From Phycomyces nitens (lineage: Eukaryota; Mucoromycota; Mucoromycetes; Mucorales; Phycomycetaceae): a DNA stretch of 64,000 nucleotides. The stretch covers positions 2,852,001 to 2,916,000 of the forward strand of contig JAHRBC010000004.1 of assembly GCA_022702545.1 (NCBI GenBank), written 5' to 3'. The notes under the pieces were generated by a model. The model made no database searches. It saw nothing but the letters and a program-made list of their open reading frames with translations, and was not told the origin of the DNA. Positions 51,521 to 63,079 of this stretch are shown piece by piece (within the stretch, counting starts at the first letter, position 1; each line of letters starts with the position of its first letter). A program made the translations under genes and the position numbers.

Positions 51521-54500
51521 ATGAACCCATTCGAAAAAAGGATTCCTACTCTCTATGACCTTTCATCAGGAGTCCAACACTTGCTGACAATTGAGAATTT
51601 CAAGGCAAGAAATTCATCTGTTCAAAACCAAAATTGTCTTTTTTGTAATCTTTTCCGAGAACATTGGCAACTTATCCAAACGTGATGACGGTTGAATTAT
51701 ATAGGGAAATGTCTCTACTCATGCATTTCTTGAATCCATATCCCAAGGAATTATCAATGACCTAGATGAAAAGGAACAAAAAGGTAGTCAATTAGCATGT
51801 GGAAATATAACCATTGGCTACATCTTTAATACTTTTTTTTGGATAATTACTACAATCAGCTGCATTTGACCCAAAACCATTTATTCGAACATTTGAGAAT
51901 GTGTTGGATGAACTCAATGTATTGCGCACTCAAGTACAAGATCAATGTGATGAGCTAGAGTCGAGTGTTCAAGTGGCTGAATCGCAGTACCGAAAGAGTG
52001 TGGTCGATTTGCACGGATCGTTCGATGCAAGTACAAGTCATAAAGGACAGATTTATGTGTGTGTGTATTGAATCCAATCAACCTTAGGAAGTCTATCGTT
52101 CGTACGATAATCTAGAGAGTCGAATTGGTGAAGTCGGAAAGACAGCTATTCGGATAGGAGAGCAGCTGGAAAGCATTGATAAACAGCGATCAAGAGCATC
52201 AGAGAGTCGGGATATCATTGAATATTATATGGAATTCCAAGAGGATAGTTCAGAAAGATTAGACTCGCTTAGGTATCATGGTGGAGATGAGGGCCAGGTC
52301 AAGGTAGGTGCCCTGAGAATTGTGTGGGTTTATGAATATAACATGATCTGTCATACAAGGCTGCCATCATAGCCAGGAGACTAAGTGCAGTGGCAAAAGA
52401 AGTTGGTACAAATGATGAGGTAACATAATACCATGTGTTTAAATGGCTTCCACATGTTAAGTATCCAAGTCCATATCAATCACTAGGCAAAGGCTTCCAT
52501 TGAGAAGTTTTGTGAAAGCTTTGAAAAGGAAATGCTCGAGGAATTCGACACGGCTTACAAAGATGGTGACCCAAGAATCATGGGGGTAACAATAATGACA
52601 ATCTCTATTGCACATCTAAAAACTGTGATATTTAGCACTGTGCCAAAGTACTGTTTGAATTCAATGGAGGAACCTCTTGTATCCAGACCTATGTTAACCA
52701 GCACGAATTCTTCATGTCGAATATGAAGCTTGAAGAAATAGAGGATCTTCGCTATTCAGAAGAGTGAGTATCTTTTGTAGAGACGGTATCTGGTGCTGAC
52801 TATTTGTTGTTAATCCAATCACATAGTCATTCCAATCTATCTGACCCCAATATTCCCCCTCCAGAAGTTGACACAAGTCTTGTCAAGCTTTATGATGATA
52901 TCAGAATCACTGTCCGTAAAGAAGTAGAGATCATTTCAAATGTATTCCCCCAGCCTGCCACTGTTATGCAAGTATTCCTACAAAGAATATTTGAGCAATC
53001 GGCAAGTACCCATACAATTAACGTAGTACGGTTTGACCAATGCTAATAATCTACCACGTTGCCCGTAGATCCAGGACCATGTTGAACGGCTTTTGATAAA
53101 GGCCGAAAAGATGTCCAATTTGGCTTATCTCCGCGTGCTTGTCTCGACACACGCGGAAACCAAACGGCTAATAGAGAACCTAAAGTTTTATTGTGATAAA
53201 GAGGCCTCGTTTGTCAATTCGGTAGACGCGAATGGACTGGTGGCCTCGGTATCTCTGGATCAGACATTGGATCGATGCATGGCCGACTTGTTTGTTCCCT
53301 ATACAGAGGGCGAACGGTACCTGACACGCGAAAGACTGACACTGAACGAGCTATTTGGATCTATTGTTGCTGAATTCCTCAACTACATGGTAACTAGGTA
53401 ACGTATTTCACAATTGTACTTATTCTTTTTTTCTGTAGCAACAACGCAAAAAGACTTCTCTTCGTAACCAGTCAGTACTTGCCCGTACTTTGAACCAGAT
53501 CTCCGCCTCTACTTCTACGAGCGGGCTTGCACAGATACCTCCGATGGGTGGTGACATTGGATCGTCCTCCCCCACAAACCCATTCGAGCGCAGCCCTGAA
53601 AAAAAGACTATTTCAAACCTTGTCAAGGTGGACGACAATGGCTTTTGTCTTTTGTCCAGCAACACCATCCTGCGAGTACTTGGGATTCATGCCGAAGCTA
53701 TTGTGCGATGTGTTGAGCTGTCAGATGTCCAGGACTTGTGGGTAATCAAATGAACTCATTCAATATACTGATTTTATTGGCTTTAGACCTTCTTATATCA
53801 AGAAGCTGTATGGACTCCTGGTGGACTTCATGGACGTAAAGTATCTTGACATTGTGCTGGATGAGTAAGTGAAATATTAATTTTCTGGGTGGAATATTCT
53901 ATTTTGTCTGACCTATGGATGTTAGCGTCATTGAGGAGTTGGGAAATACAAAGGTTGAGCCAGAAATGACTTGCTTCCCAGTAATAAAGACGACTACCCA
54001 TATGATCCAGCTCTTGCAAGAGCATTTCCAGACAGCAGTGGTGAGTAAAAGAAAAATACCAGGGATTTTTATAAACATGATGCTAATAAGACTAATCTAG
54101 GTCCCACTGGTTGCTGGTTCGCCAGCTGTGCACAAGGAGATTCTTATAAACAAAAACACGTTCATGTCTCTGTTGGAACAAAAAGTAAACACGCTTCTTC
54201 AAAAGATTCTTGACAGTAAGTCTATAATTTTAATACATATTGAACTCTAAATTAATAATTTCAAGGTGCTTCTGGCTGGTTGAGCGAGATTCTTTCCAGA
54301 CAAAAGAAAAACGACTTTAGACCCAAAGACGAAGAGGTAGTGATGATGAGTATGGGTACTCTGGTAAGTGAAATACTAAACATGTGAACAAAAAGGAAGA
54401 TTGGGAATTGAGGTATTTATTTGATTTGCTTTCCCTTTTCAGCCTTGTCTCCAATCGGTTGACTTTATTACTCGGCTCTACAAGGCCGCGTCCAAGACCC

Positions 54501-55123
54501 TCCAAGGAAGGAATCTGGAGATGTTCTTGATGGTTGTTGGAAATGGTTTCCATGGGTACGTAGATATATTTATTGGTAAACAAATCTCTAATAACCCTGT
54601 CAAAGACAATTGTTGGAGCACTTTAAAAAGTACTTTGTCACACCAACTGGAGGTCTACTGGTTACAAAGTAAGTTTTTTTTTTGCCAACAAAAAAGCTAG
54701 TAGAGTTTTCTTACACAAGGCTCATTTGTGTTTCTTAGAGACATTGCTAAATATCAAGAGGTCATTCGAATGTTCAAGATCCCCTCTTTAGATGACCGAT
54801 TTGAGGTGCTCCGACAGATAGGTAACATCTTCTTGGTCAAACCAGAGATCCTACGCTCTATTTTGTCAGAAGGCTACCTTGCTCGCCTTGACCCGAGCGC
54901 GCTTTACCCATATCTTGAGAAGCGAGTTGATTTCAAGAGTGCCAAACTTGACCGTCTGCTTGGCATCTCCGTGGATGAGAATGGAGCTGTCACAAAGGCT
55001 GGAGACACGGGAGGAAAGACCCAGAGACGATCTCTGTTTGTGAGTGACAATGTGGTATTGAAAGAGATGATGAAGAACTACAACAACAATCGCGAGTTCC
55101 TGTCAGCCTTTAATTTGGCCTGA
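51521..55123 (+). CDS. SEC10: Exocyst complex subunit Sec10
   Basis: Subunit of the exocyst, which tethers secretory vesicles to the plasma membrane at growing tips. About fifteen exons, roughly 850-900 residues, starting MNPFEKRIPTLYDL and ending REFLSAFNLA. Matches along the family: DPKPFIRTFENVLDELNVLR (the conserved Sec10 N-terminal motif), YRSYDNLESRIGEVGKTA, IEYYMEFQ, FEFNGGTSCIQTYVNQHEFF, IQDHVERLLIKAEKMSNLAYLR, LLQKILDASGWLSEIL followed by RQKKNDFRPKDEE, and near the C-terminus GGLLVTKDIAKYQEVI. A Ser/Thr/Pro-rich insert lies at about 53.5-53.6 kb (SASTSTSGL, SSSPTNPF), as in yeast Sec10. No missing core region was noticed. Exon borders are approximate. Confidence 0.93.
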
Positions 55124-56002
55124 AATATGAATTTTTGATTTGGACATTTATGAATAAAAAATACTTTGATATTTAAATAGATTTTGTACAAATTATATCT
55201 AATATACTAACTTGTTCAATAAAGCCTAGACTCCCCCCAAGTAGATTAACTGGTTGACTTTAACATTTAGAGGTTGGTACCTTGCGATAAGAATTTATCG
55301 TAATATTTGTACACTTTCAACCTTTCTATATTCTAGCCCATTTTAGATGGAAATTATTGGATACGTCTTTTTTCATCCTAAATACCCGTGATAATGACTC
55401 TAAATTGTAGGAAATGATCGCCTTAGCTACTGAATCCAAAATTAATATCTCTTTTTTTATTAGAGCCTATTAACGCTTTCAGCTTAGCACTATTAGATGT
55501 GTATACATGCAATGATGTCAATTAAATTGCAGAGACCCAGGAACAACTTTAATTCCAGCCCAAATCACCATAGTTCCATAAAAACCTATTCGATAGAGAA
55601 AGGAATGTGCGACTATGGCGTAAATTATAATGGACATTCTGGTGATTCCAACCTTTTGGATTTTATCGATTTATGGATTAGTTGCTATAGTATTCCATAT
55701 ATACAACTCTTGGCAAGATATTATATATATAAAAATAATATTGGCTGGTGGGATCTAGGCTATCCTGGATCGACGGTGTAAACCAATTGACCAATAAGAC
55801 AATGCACTACATTAGCGGGGAAGAAATACACAAAAAAGAAGATCGACGAGTACAACTAAAGGAACGGAATTAGCTTCTTAATTAGTCTGGAGATTCATTT
55901 TCACTCTAATATTGCAAGGTTAAAAAGAACAATCTCTGATTCTCCAATGCCCACTCTTCTTCCTTGTCTCATCTCAACCTATATCATCCTAGAGCCCTAA
56001 AA
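55124..56002. other. Spacer between SEC10 and the Cas1-type gene
   Basis: About 0.9 kb with no recognised gene. A 94-codon frame at 55497-55781 (+) has no family match. A short inverted repeat, CGATAA-GAA-TTATCG, is seen near 55284-55298. Confidence 0.5.
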
Positions 56003-58694
56003 ATGAGTATGAATGTGGCGCCTTCCATGCGCCTCAAGATATTCAATTATGCCATACTGTCCAGCTTTCTAGTCATCATATTGGCCTCAGTTGGCCAATA
56101 TATCTCCAGTAAGTACTACAGCACATCATTGGCTTGCCTAACCCTTGAATAAAAAGACCCGGCAGATAAGACCAGATGCGACACAATGTTCAACAAGGGC
56201 TGGTGGACCGACGATACCTTTGAGAAATGGCAGCCTGCCGGATGTATGTCGCACGATTACACACCCAAAGAAATCTCTACCTGCCTTAACCATTCACGAG
56301 TGCTTTATATTGGAGACTCCATTATGCGTGAACAGTATTATTCCATGGCCAAACTCGCCCGAGATTTCAAGATTAGCGGCGCACTGCATATCGATCGGCA
56401 CATGGTATTCGAAGACATTGGCATGGTTTACGATTTCTGGTGGGATCCATATCTCAACTCGACTCGCACAATTGAACTTCTCGAAGGCAAGAGTAAGGAA
56501 AAGAAGCCCAGTCTGCTGGTTATGGGTTCAGGAACATGGCACATGCGCCGCCTCAAGAAGAGCTACTTTAGTGTCTGGAAACCCACCATGGAACGTGTCT
56601 TTAAAGCAGTACAGAAACATCGCATTGCCGACACCGTTCTCCTCAGTCCCGTCGAGACACCAAAGTACGATCTCCTCTGGCCACCTCGCTTCCGGACAAT
56701 CACGGCCCCAAAGATTTCCAAGATGAACGAATACCTCAAGAAGAGAGAGGCAGAACTTAAGCCAAAGGTGCCCTTTAAGGTCACCTACGTCTGGAACGAG
56801 ATTGCAAGCACCTCAAACAACGCTACCCGAGATGGACTGCATTTTCTTCAGCCCGTCACCAAAGCCCAGGGTCTACTAGCTCTCAATTTTCGTTGCAACC
56901 AGGAGCTCCCAAAGACATTCCCTATGGACACCACTTGCTGCTACACATACCCCAGCCCCCAGTGGTTTCAGACGGCATGGTTCTTGGTGCCCTTGGTCTG
57001 GGTTCCTTTTTGTTTTTTGATAGCCATCTTTGGTAAGTCTTGGAGAAACCACAAAAGCCACAAGATTATCAGATCTAATTACGGACTCTTTAATAGAAAA
57101 AAGACAAGACCAGTTCTTTGTAAAGTACCTTGTGCCCTCTACAAATGTCTTGTATGCCTTGCTGAGTCTGGGCCTTGGTGTTGGCTACATGTATATTGGA
57201 GACAGAACACAACTATTTGGCAAGATCCACAAGGTATTCCAGCCTGTTGCCTTTAGTGGTCTCTTGCTCCTATTCCTTGGAGTCGGCTTGGTAACACTCC
57301 GGAAGAAAGAAAGCGGCGATCAAGGCTTCCTTAATCGCCCCCAGACAGACGAGTGGAAGGGCTGGATGCAGATTATTATTCTTGTGTATCATTTCCTAGG
57401 AGCATCGAGTGTGTCTGGCATTTACAACCCAGTGCGTGTGCTGGTTGCTGCCTATTTGTTCCAGACTGGCTATGGCCATTTCTTCTTTTTTTACAAGAAA
57501 GCCGATTATAGCTTTGGACGTGTCCTGAGCATAATGGTGCGACTCAACCTTTTGACTTTTGTCCTTCAGTACCTCATGGACACAAACTATCTCAGCTATT
57601 ACTTCTCTCCGCTTGTATCATTCTGGTTCATAGTTATTTGGGTAACGATGTACATTGGAAACCAATGGAACAAGACCCCATCATTCTTGCTCGCCAAGGT
57701 GTTCATCATGGCTGCCTTGACTACCCTGATTATCCACTACCCTGGCCTGCTCGAGTTTGTCTTCAAGGGTCTCGAATACGCCTTTAATATCCACTGGAAC
57801 CCTGCAGAGTGGCGTTTCAGACTCGCTCTGGATGCCTGGATCGTGTATGTGGGCATGTTGGTTGCATACCTCAACATCAAAATCACGGAACAAAAACTAT
57901 CCTCAACAGCCTATTGGTCTACTGCAAAGCTTGGCTCCATTGTTGTTTCTTGTGTCGCCATGATCTGGTACTTTTGGTTCGAACTCTCTCGACCAGACAA
58001 GTATGACTACAACACCTACCATCCCTACATTTCCTGGATTCCTGTCCTGGCCTTTTGTATTCTCCGTAATTGCACTGTTGGTCTGCGAAACACAAGCTCT
58101 AGGTTCTTTGAGTTTATTGGAAAGTGCTCTCTAGAGACATTTATTGGCCAATTCCACATGTGGCTCGCGGCAGACACCCAGGGTCTGTTGTTCATCCTAT
58201 CAAATCCAATGTGGGCCCATGGTTTAGGCTGGTGGGTGAACTTTATTGTGTCCACAGTGCTGTTTGTATTTGTATCGTATCATTTGAGCCAGGCTACCGG
58301 AGAGATCACCCAGTGGATCTGTGCCGGAGCCAACAAGAAGAGCAAAGCTGCAGCTAGCCATATTCCAGTTGAATTATCCACTGCCAGAGACCCTGATGCT
58401 GATGTTGAGTACCAGTCAGTCCCTCTCCTGTCAGACAAACAAGACCAACTACAAACCACCAGCTCAGGCGAAATATCCCTGGAGGACAGAAGCAGCTCCA
58501 ATAATGTGGTTGTAAGCATGGACGATGCGTTTTCTGACAAGCAGTACAGTCCTGATTCTGAAGACGACTGGCCATATGAATCACAAAGTACTGTCTCTCG
58601 AATCAAATCAAAGATTGGAGAGTTCATTGGAGATGCTCGCTTCAAGACAGTGGTCTTTTTACTGTGCGTTGGTGTTGCAAACAACTTTTGCTAA
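56003..58694 (+). CDS. Cas1-type polysaccharide O-acetyltransferase
   Basis: Membrane O-acetyltransferase of the Cas1p/CASD1 family, acting in the Golgi on sugar chains (capsule glucuronoxylomannan in Cryptococcus, sialic acid in animals). Exons 56003-56108, 56166-57032 and 57097-58694 give 856 residues. One N-terminal membrane anchor (about residues 12-32) is followed by a luminal SGNH hydrolase-like domain: block I YIGDSIMREQ with the nucleophile Ser, a WW/WDPY region, VMGSGTWHMR, and the final catalytic pair in ATRDGLHF. From about residue 300 to 700 there are about ten to twelve hydrophobic segments, typical of the acyltransferase-3-like half, with WMQIIILVYHFLGAS and GKCSLETFIGQFHMWL as landmarks. 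A Ser/Asp-rich cytosolic stretch precedes a last hydrophobic segment. The catalytic residues appear intact. The substrate here is unknown; a glucuronic-acid-containing wall polymer is a reasonable guess. Confidence 0.92.
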
Positions 58695-59173
58695 TTTTAT
58701 ATCTTGATTCCCCCTCCCTTTTCTTTTGCTTTGCTGTTTTATTTTTTGCTTGCTTGCTTGTACCTTTTTCTTTTTTTAATACCTTACATTTCCACCATTA
58801 TTGCTTTTTTATTTCTCAACAGAAATCCAATCCACCCTTCATTTATTATAGAACATGATATATACATATATTTATACACATTCACCTACATATTATATTA
58901 ATATATATATATATATATATATTAATATAAATGTATACAAGAAAGAAAGAAAAAAAGATTTTTTATTATTGAAATAAACCAAGCTGTAAAAATATAATAT
59001 AAATATATAAATATATACAATACTTGATTTTTGAAAAATAATGTCTGGATAATAATTTCTCCGAGTGTGCGGATTGGCTGGCTGGTGTGCCGGATGCGCA
59101 CCAGAACTCAAGCTCAAGTGGGCCTGAGAACCTGCTGCCATCAAGGCCCCTCCTCTTTTCGAACACAGTCGAT
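58695..59173. other. Spacer with AT repeats upstream of eL39
   Basis: 479 bp. Pyrimidine-rich 3' flank of the Cas1-type gene, then an (AT)n run with self-complementary ATTAAT ends at about 58895-58930. A leader of mixed composition follows, presumably the eL39 promoter and 5' untranslated region. Confidence 0.6.
58895..58930. repeat. (AT)n tract, self-complementary
   Basis: About a dozen AT units flanked on both sides by ATTAAT, giving a near-perfect palindrome. Visible directly. Confidence 0.85.
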
Positions 59174-59547
59174 ATGGTAATCTATCTGTCAGATGGGTGT
59201 TTTGGGATGTAGATGGATGGATTGACTTGATAGAGAGAGAGTTAAAGACAATGGATGGATTTGAATCCATGTTTTTGAGATTGACATGTGGGATACGACA
59301 TCTAACCTGATTATGCATCGACATTAGCCTTCCAACAAGTCGTTCAGAACAAAGGTCAAGCTCGGCAAGGCCCAGAAGCAGAACCGTCCTCTCCCCCACT
59401 GGTTCCGTCTCAAGACTGACACCAAGATTCGGTGAGATATTATATTAGTTGGATTCTCCTAGACTGGATTACTGACAATGATGAATTGTGTCTGTTAGCT
59501 GGAACGCCAAGCGTCGCAACTGGCGCCACACCAAGTTGGGTCTCTAA
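59174..59547 (+). CDS. RPL39: 60S ribosomal protein eL39
   Basis: Component of the large ribosomal subunit lining the peptide exit tunnel. Model: exon 1 is the ATG only (59174-59176), exon 2 is 59328-59431 and exon 3 is 59499-59547, giving 51 residues, exactly the family length. The sequence is Lys/Arg-rich: [35 protein letters not shown], then [15 protein letters not shown] after intron 2. Exons 2 and 3 are certain. The first exon is inferred: exon 2 opens at an AG directly before the second codon, and an ATG followed by GTAATC lies 151 bp upstream. The first intron is two to three times longer than other introns here. No C/D snoRNA boxes were found in it. Confidence 0.92.
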
Positions 59548-60762
59548 ATTTTGGAGAATGTCAAGACATGTGGAATCCATCTGCATCTTTTTACATCTTT
59601 ATAAATAAATCAAAAGACTGATATAAAAAAAAGAGAGAAAGAGTTATAGAGGAGGTGTTTGATGGTAGAGAGTATTCGGTAGTATTGGGCAAGGTCTAGA
59701 ACAAGGTGTTGTTTAAATGAAATAGGATCCAGTATGATTCTTTTTTCTACATCTCTTGGCTTGCATACACAATATCTTTTTATTTATTTATTTATTAGGC
59801 TAATAGTATTATAAAGGTGTCTGGACCAACGTATGTTTGCAAAACAGTGCTTTAAATTGTTTAGCAATAAACACTTGATATTAGCAATTTTTCTTGAAGG
59901 GGAAAAAAACTAATAAAATTGTGAGGTTATCCAACAATAGCTTTGAGCTTATAATAGACACTTTAGGTATACTGATTTGGCCTTTTGTATGTGGAAATGT
60001 ATTGAGAACCTCTTGTGAGTCTTTATTTTCAAAAATCCAATCTGTACCCATTAACCCAAGACTAGGTTTGTTGTACGTCTTCTATATTGGGTTGTAGTAC
60101 GAATCCGGGTACCTCTCTGCTATCCGAGATACAAGCAGATAAAGTAACGGACCATTTTTGAAGTGTTTCAGGGACAAACGGTAGTGAAAATGGTAAAAAT
60201 ATGATGATGCTTGGATACTAAATGATTATATGATTGCAACAGCATAACGGATCAAACTAAATTAAATTAAATTAAATTAAAATTAGCCATCTATATCTGT
60301 AAAAGAATCGCTCGCTCAGATGAAGATCGTCTTTTGACCCAAAGTGATCATGTCAAAAAGGTTTCAGCGGAAACACAAGTCTTTTTTAGGGTGTTTGTTT
60401 AAGCATGGTCAACATGCGCACGTTCGTGCTCCTAATACACTTGACCTATCGGAATGGCGCCAACAGGAAAATAGCTTCTTTATAAGAATAGGAATCTCCA
60501 AACAGCAATCTCAGTAATAACAACAATGACCGTGCTCCAAGAACATCAAAAAGAAGTATTGGTCTTTAGCCTTTTTGGTAGAATTCGAAAACTCACTGAA
60601 TGTTAAAATAGCATAATATATATATATATAAAATATATGCATATAAAGTTCACAAGACATGTCGTGGACATAATACCCTTGTCTTTGGTGATAGAGACCA
60701 GTGTTGCCATTCAATAAGAATCAATGGTTAAAAGCAAGAAGATATCAAAAAAGAGCTTTGAA

Positions 60763-60763
<1 letters not shown>

Positions 60764-60799
<36 letters not shown>
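60764..60799. repeat. (AT)n microsatellite
   Basis: About seventeen uninterrupted AT units, visible directly in the gene-poor right end. Confidence 0.9.
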
Positions 60800-60801
<2 letters not shown>

Positions 60802-61789
60802 GCTTAACTACTATCGCCATTTTAAACACTAGTAATATTATTATTTTTTCATAAAAGTATTCATATAATTTATACATGATTATCTGTATGCGTGTATGAT
60901 ACGTCAAATGTTACAATTAATTTTTTTTAAAAAAAAAGTTATTTAAATAAAAGATAGCAGTTGATACTGGCTCTCTTTAAGTTTTAATAATAATATTAAT
61001 AATAATAATAATAAAAAGTTATTATATCCGCTCTTTGACCTTGTTCTCTATTCTGGGACCACTTCTCCAAGCCTTGCAATGTCTATTATAATCAAGCCAG
61101 TAAATCTTGATGGTGGCCAGTGGTTAGTACACTATTGATTATTGCTGTCATTCTTATTAATTTATTTTCTTTCAAGTATCTGGTGTGGAAAATATGGTCA
61201 TAAAAGACCTTCTTGTCCGTATCTCAAATAAAGGCTGTCAAGACCTCTGGATCACTCAAAAGATATATACACATATCTACCCACGAACATGCCCAAGTAT
61301 TGAAATATTTGGGCATGCATTACAAAATCTCTTATGAATATCCTATTTATTTCGCCCTATTTTATGTTCAATATGCTGGTATAACTGGCAATCTCTTTTT
61401 CTCTGGCAACATCTTTACTTTTTCTTTTGTTTATTTATTGACACTTTATGCTGTGATACCTTTCAACTTATTCTGTACACCTTTCTTTTTATATATATAT
61501 ATATGTTTTTACTTATTTATTTATTCTTAAATTATATACAAGATTCCAAAATGATAACAATAACAATATTAATAATAATGATATTAATGATAATAATAAC
61601 AATCAACGTTTTTGTTTTTGTTTTTGTTTTTTTAAAGCAAAAAGCAACAGTTTTGTGTATGGATCTTACAACGCCATTCAAAGTATATTGTTGGCACTTG
61701 CGGGATTCCGGTTGATTTTCATCAATATTTATATGATTTATAAAAACATGATGATAATTATTTGAGAATATCTAAAATATCTAGCCAAA

Positions 61790-61869
61790 GATCTGGGTGA
61801 CCAGACCCTACTAATATTTTTAGCCTTTTTCTTGTGTAAATATTAAGGGCTGCTTCTGGTCACCATCTG
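61790..61869. repeat. Short inverted repeat (hairpin, about 80 bp)
   Basis: The left arm contains GGTGACCAGA, CCCT and TAATATTT. The right arm holds their reverse complements in reversed order (AAATATTA, AGGG, TCTGGTCACC). The arms are about 30 nt with a few bulges and a loop of about 18 nt, rich in T. It could be a tiny non-autonomous transposon, a transcript hairpin, or chance. Confidence 0.6.
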
Positions 61870-62578
61870 TATATTTCAAGTTTTATGTTTGTTGAAATCC
61901 AGTAGAATACAGTGCCAAATGGCGATACCCAAAGAAAGAAAGAAACGACTCTCGGAGGTCTTGTCCCACCTCAATTTGCGGCTCTTTAGCACCCAAACAG
62001 AAGCTTTGTACTGCTTTAAAAGTCTATATACTTTTCTTTTTGGTAGGTGATAAAGTGTTATCAGATAATGTAACATTGGGTACCTTATTTTGAGTTACTT
62101 TTTATCCAGCATCTAAACAGACACCAAAACTGCCCATGATTCTCAAATATTTCCCCACTTTTATCACAACAGTATCATCAGAGCCAGATCTTGGGTGTAA
62201 AGTAGATGAATTATATGCTGTCGATTGGACTGCATATAAATCAAGCAAGCAGCCAAAACATCCAACTAGAATTAAATAGAATAATCTGCTTCTGCCAAGA
62301 GTATCCTTGGCATTGTCCAGAAAAGAAAATAACATTCAGTATTTTTGCTTGGATACAAAAAAAAAAGAATATCTCGGCAAAACAAACAAGACTTTGTATA
62401 CTCTAGGTTTCCGATAAAGAGATTAATGGCAAAACGTTTTTGGTAGTCATGACTTTATTTCGCACGGTATTGGGTGTTGTGGCATTCTAGTAATGTCAAA
62501 CAATGATCCATTGGGTCCATTCACCAAACATTAGAGAAATCTTGAATTGCAAAGTGAGATCAAGGATGATGAAGGACA

Positions 62579-63079
62579 TTAGATGATTGTTGGACCTACA
62601 TTAGAGAATGAGAACGACACCAATTTCATATAGACCAAAGCACTGTTGAAAAGGTTTCTAAGACAAGAGTTTTCATGCCATGTACCTGTGTTGCCTTGAA
62701 ATGCGCCCAAATTACTCGATTTATTCTCTACCTGTTTTCTTATTATTCTTATTATTACTGATAAAATTTCCATTGTCACAGCCACTATATCCAAAATATC
62801 TTGATAAAAGTAACGGAAACGATTAAAGCCATTTTGGCAAAGAACAGAGAAATCAATACTTGATTGTGGAATTTTAAAAAAAAATGTCAATTCCACTTTT
62901 ACGCAACCTTTATCAAACGCAAGAGCAATAAATGAGATGTAGCTTGTACATAAAAGCGAGTCTATCATCGACCTTGGTTTTGAATTGTTTGGTGGGATTA
63001 AACAGAGGCTGTTAAAGTATATATATTTCAAGTTGGGAATCAAAGCAGAGGATGATTCCCTCAAGATATTAAACATCAT
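62579..63079 (-). other. Unassigned open frame, about 166 codons
   Basis: Starts with ATG-ATG at about 63079 and runs to a stop at 62579. The product has mixed composition with hydrophobic stretches (SYISFIALAFDKGC; YFYQDILDIVAVTMEI). I recognise no domain, and no neighbouring exon can be joined. It is longer than most chance frames in this A/T-rich DNA, so it could be a decayed transposon or orphan gene. Not called as a gene. Confidence 0.25.

Noticed and set aside
55497..55781. 94-codon plus-strand frame before the Cas1-type gene
   Set aside because: No domain; spans AT-repeat sequence at its 3' end.
59177..59327. snoRNA hosted in eL39 intron 1
   Set aside because: No RTGATGA C box and no paired D box at suitable spacing. 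Only a small hairpin is present.
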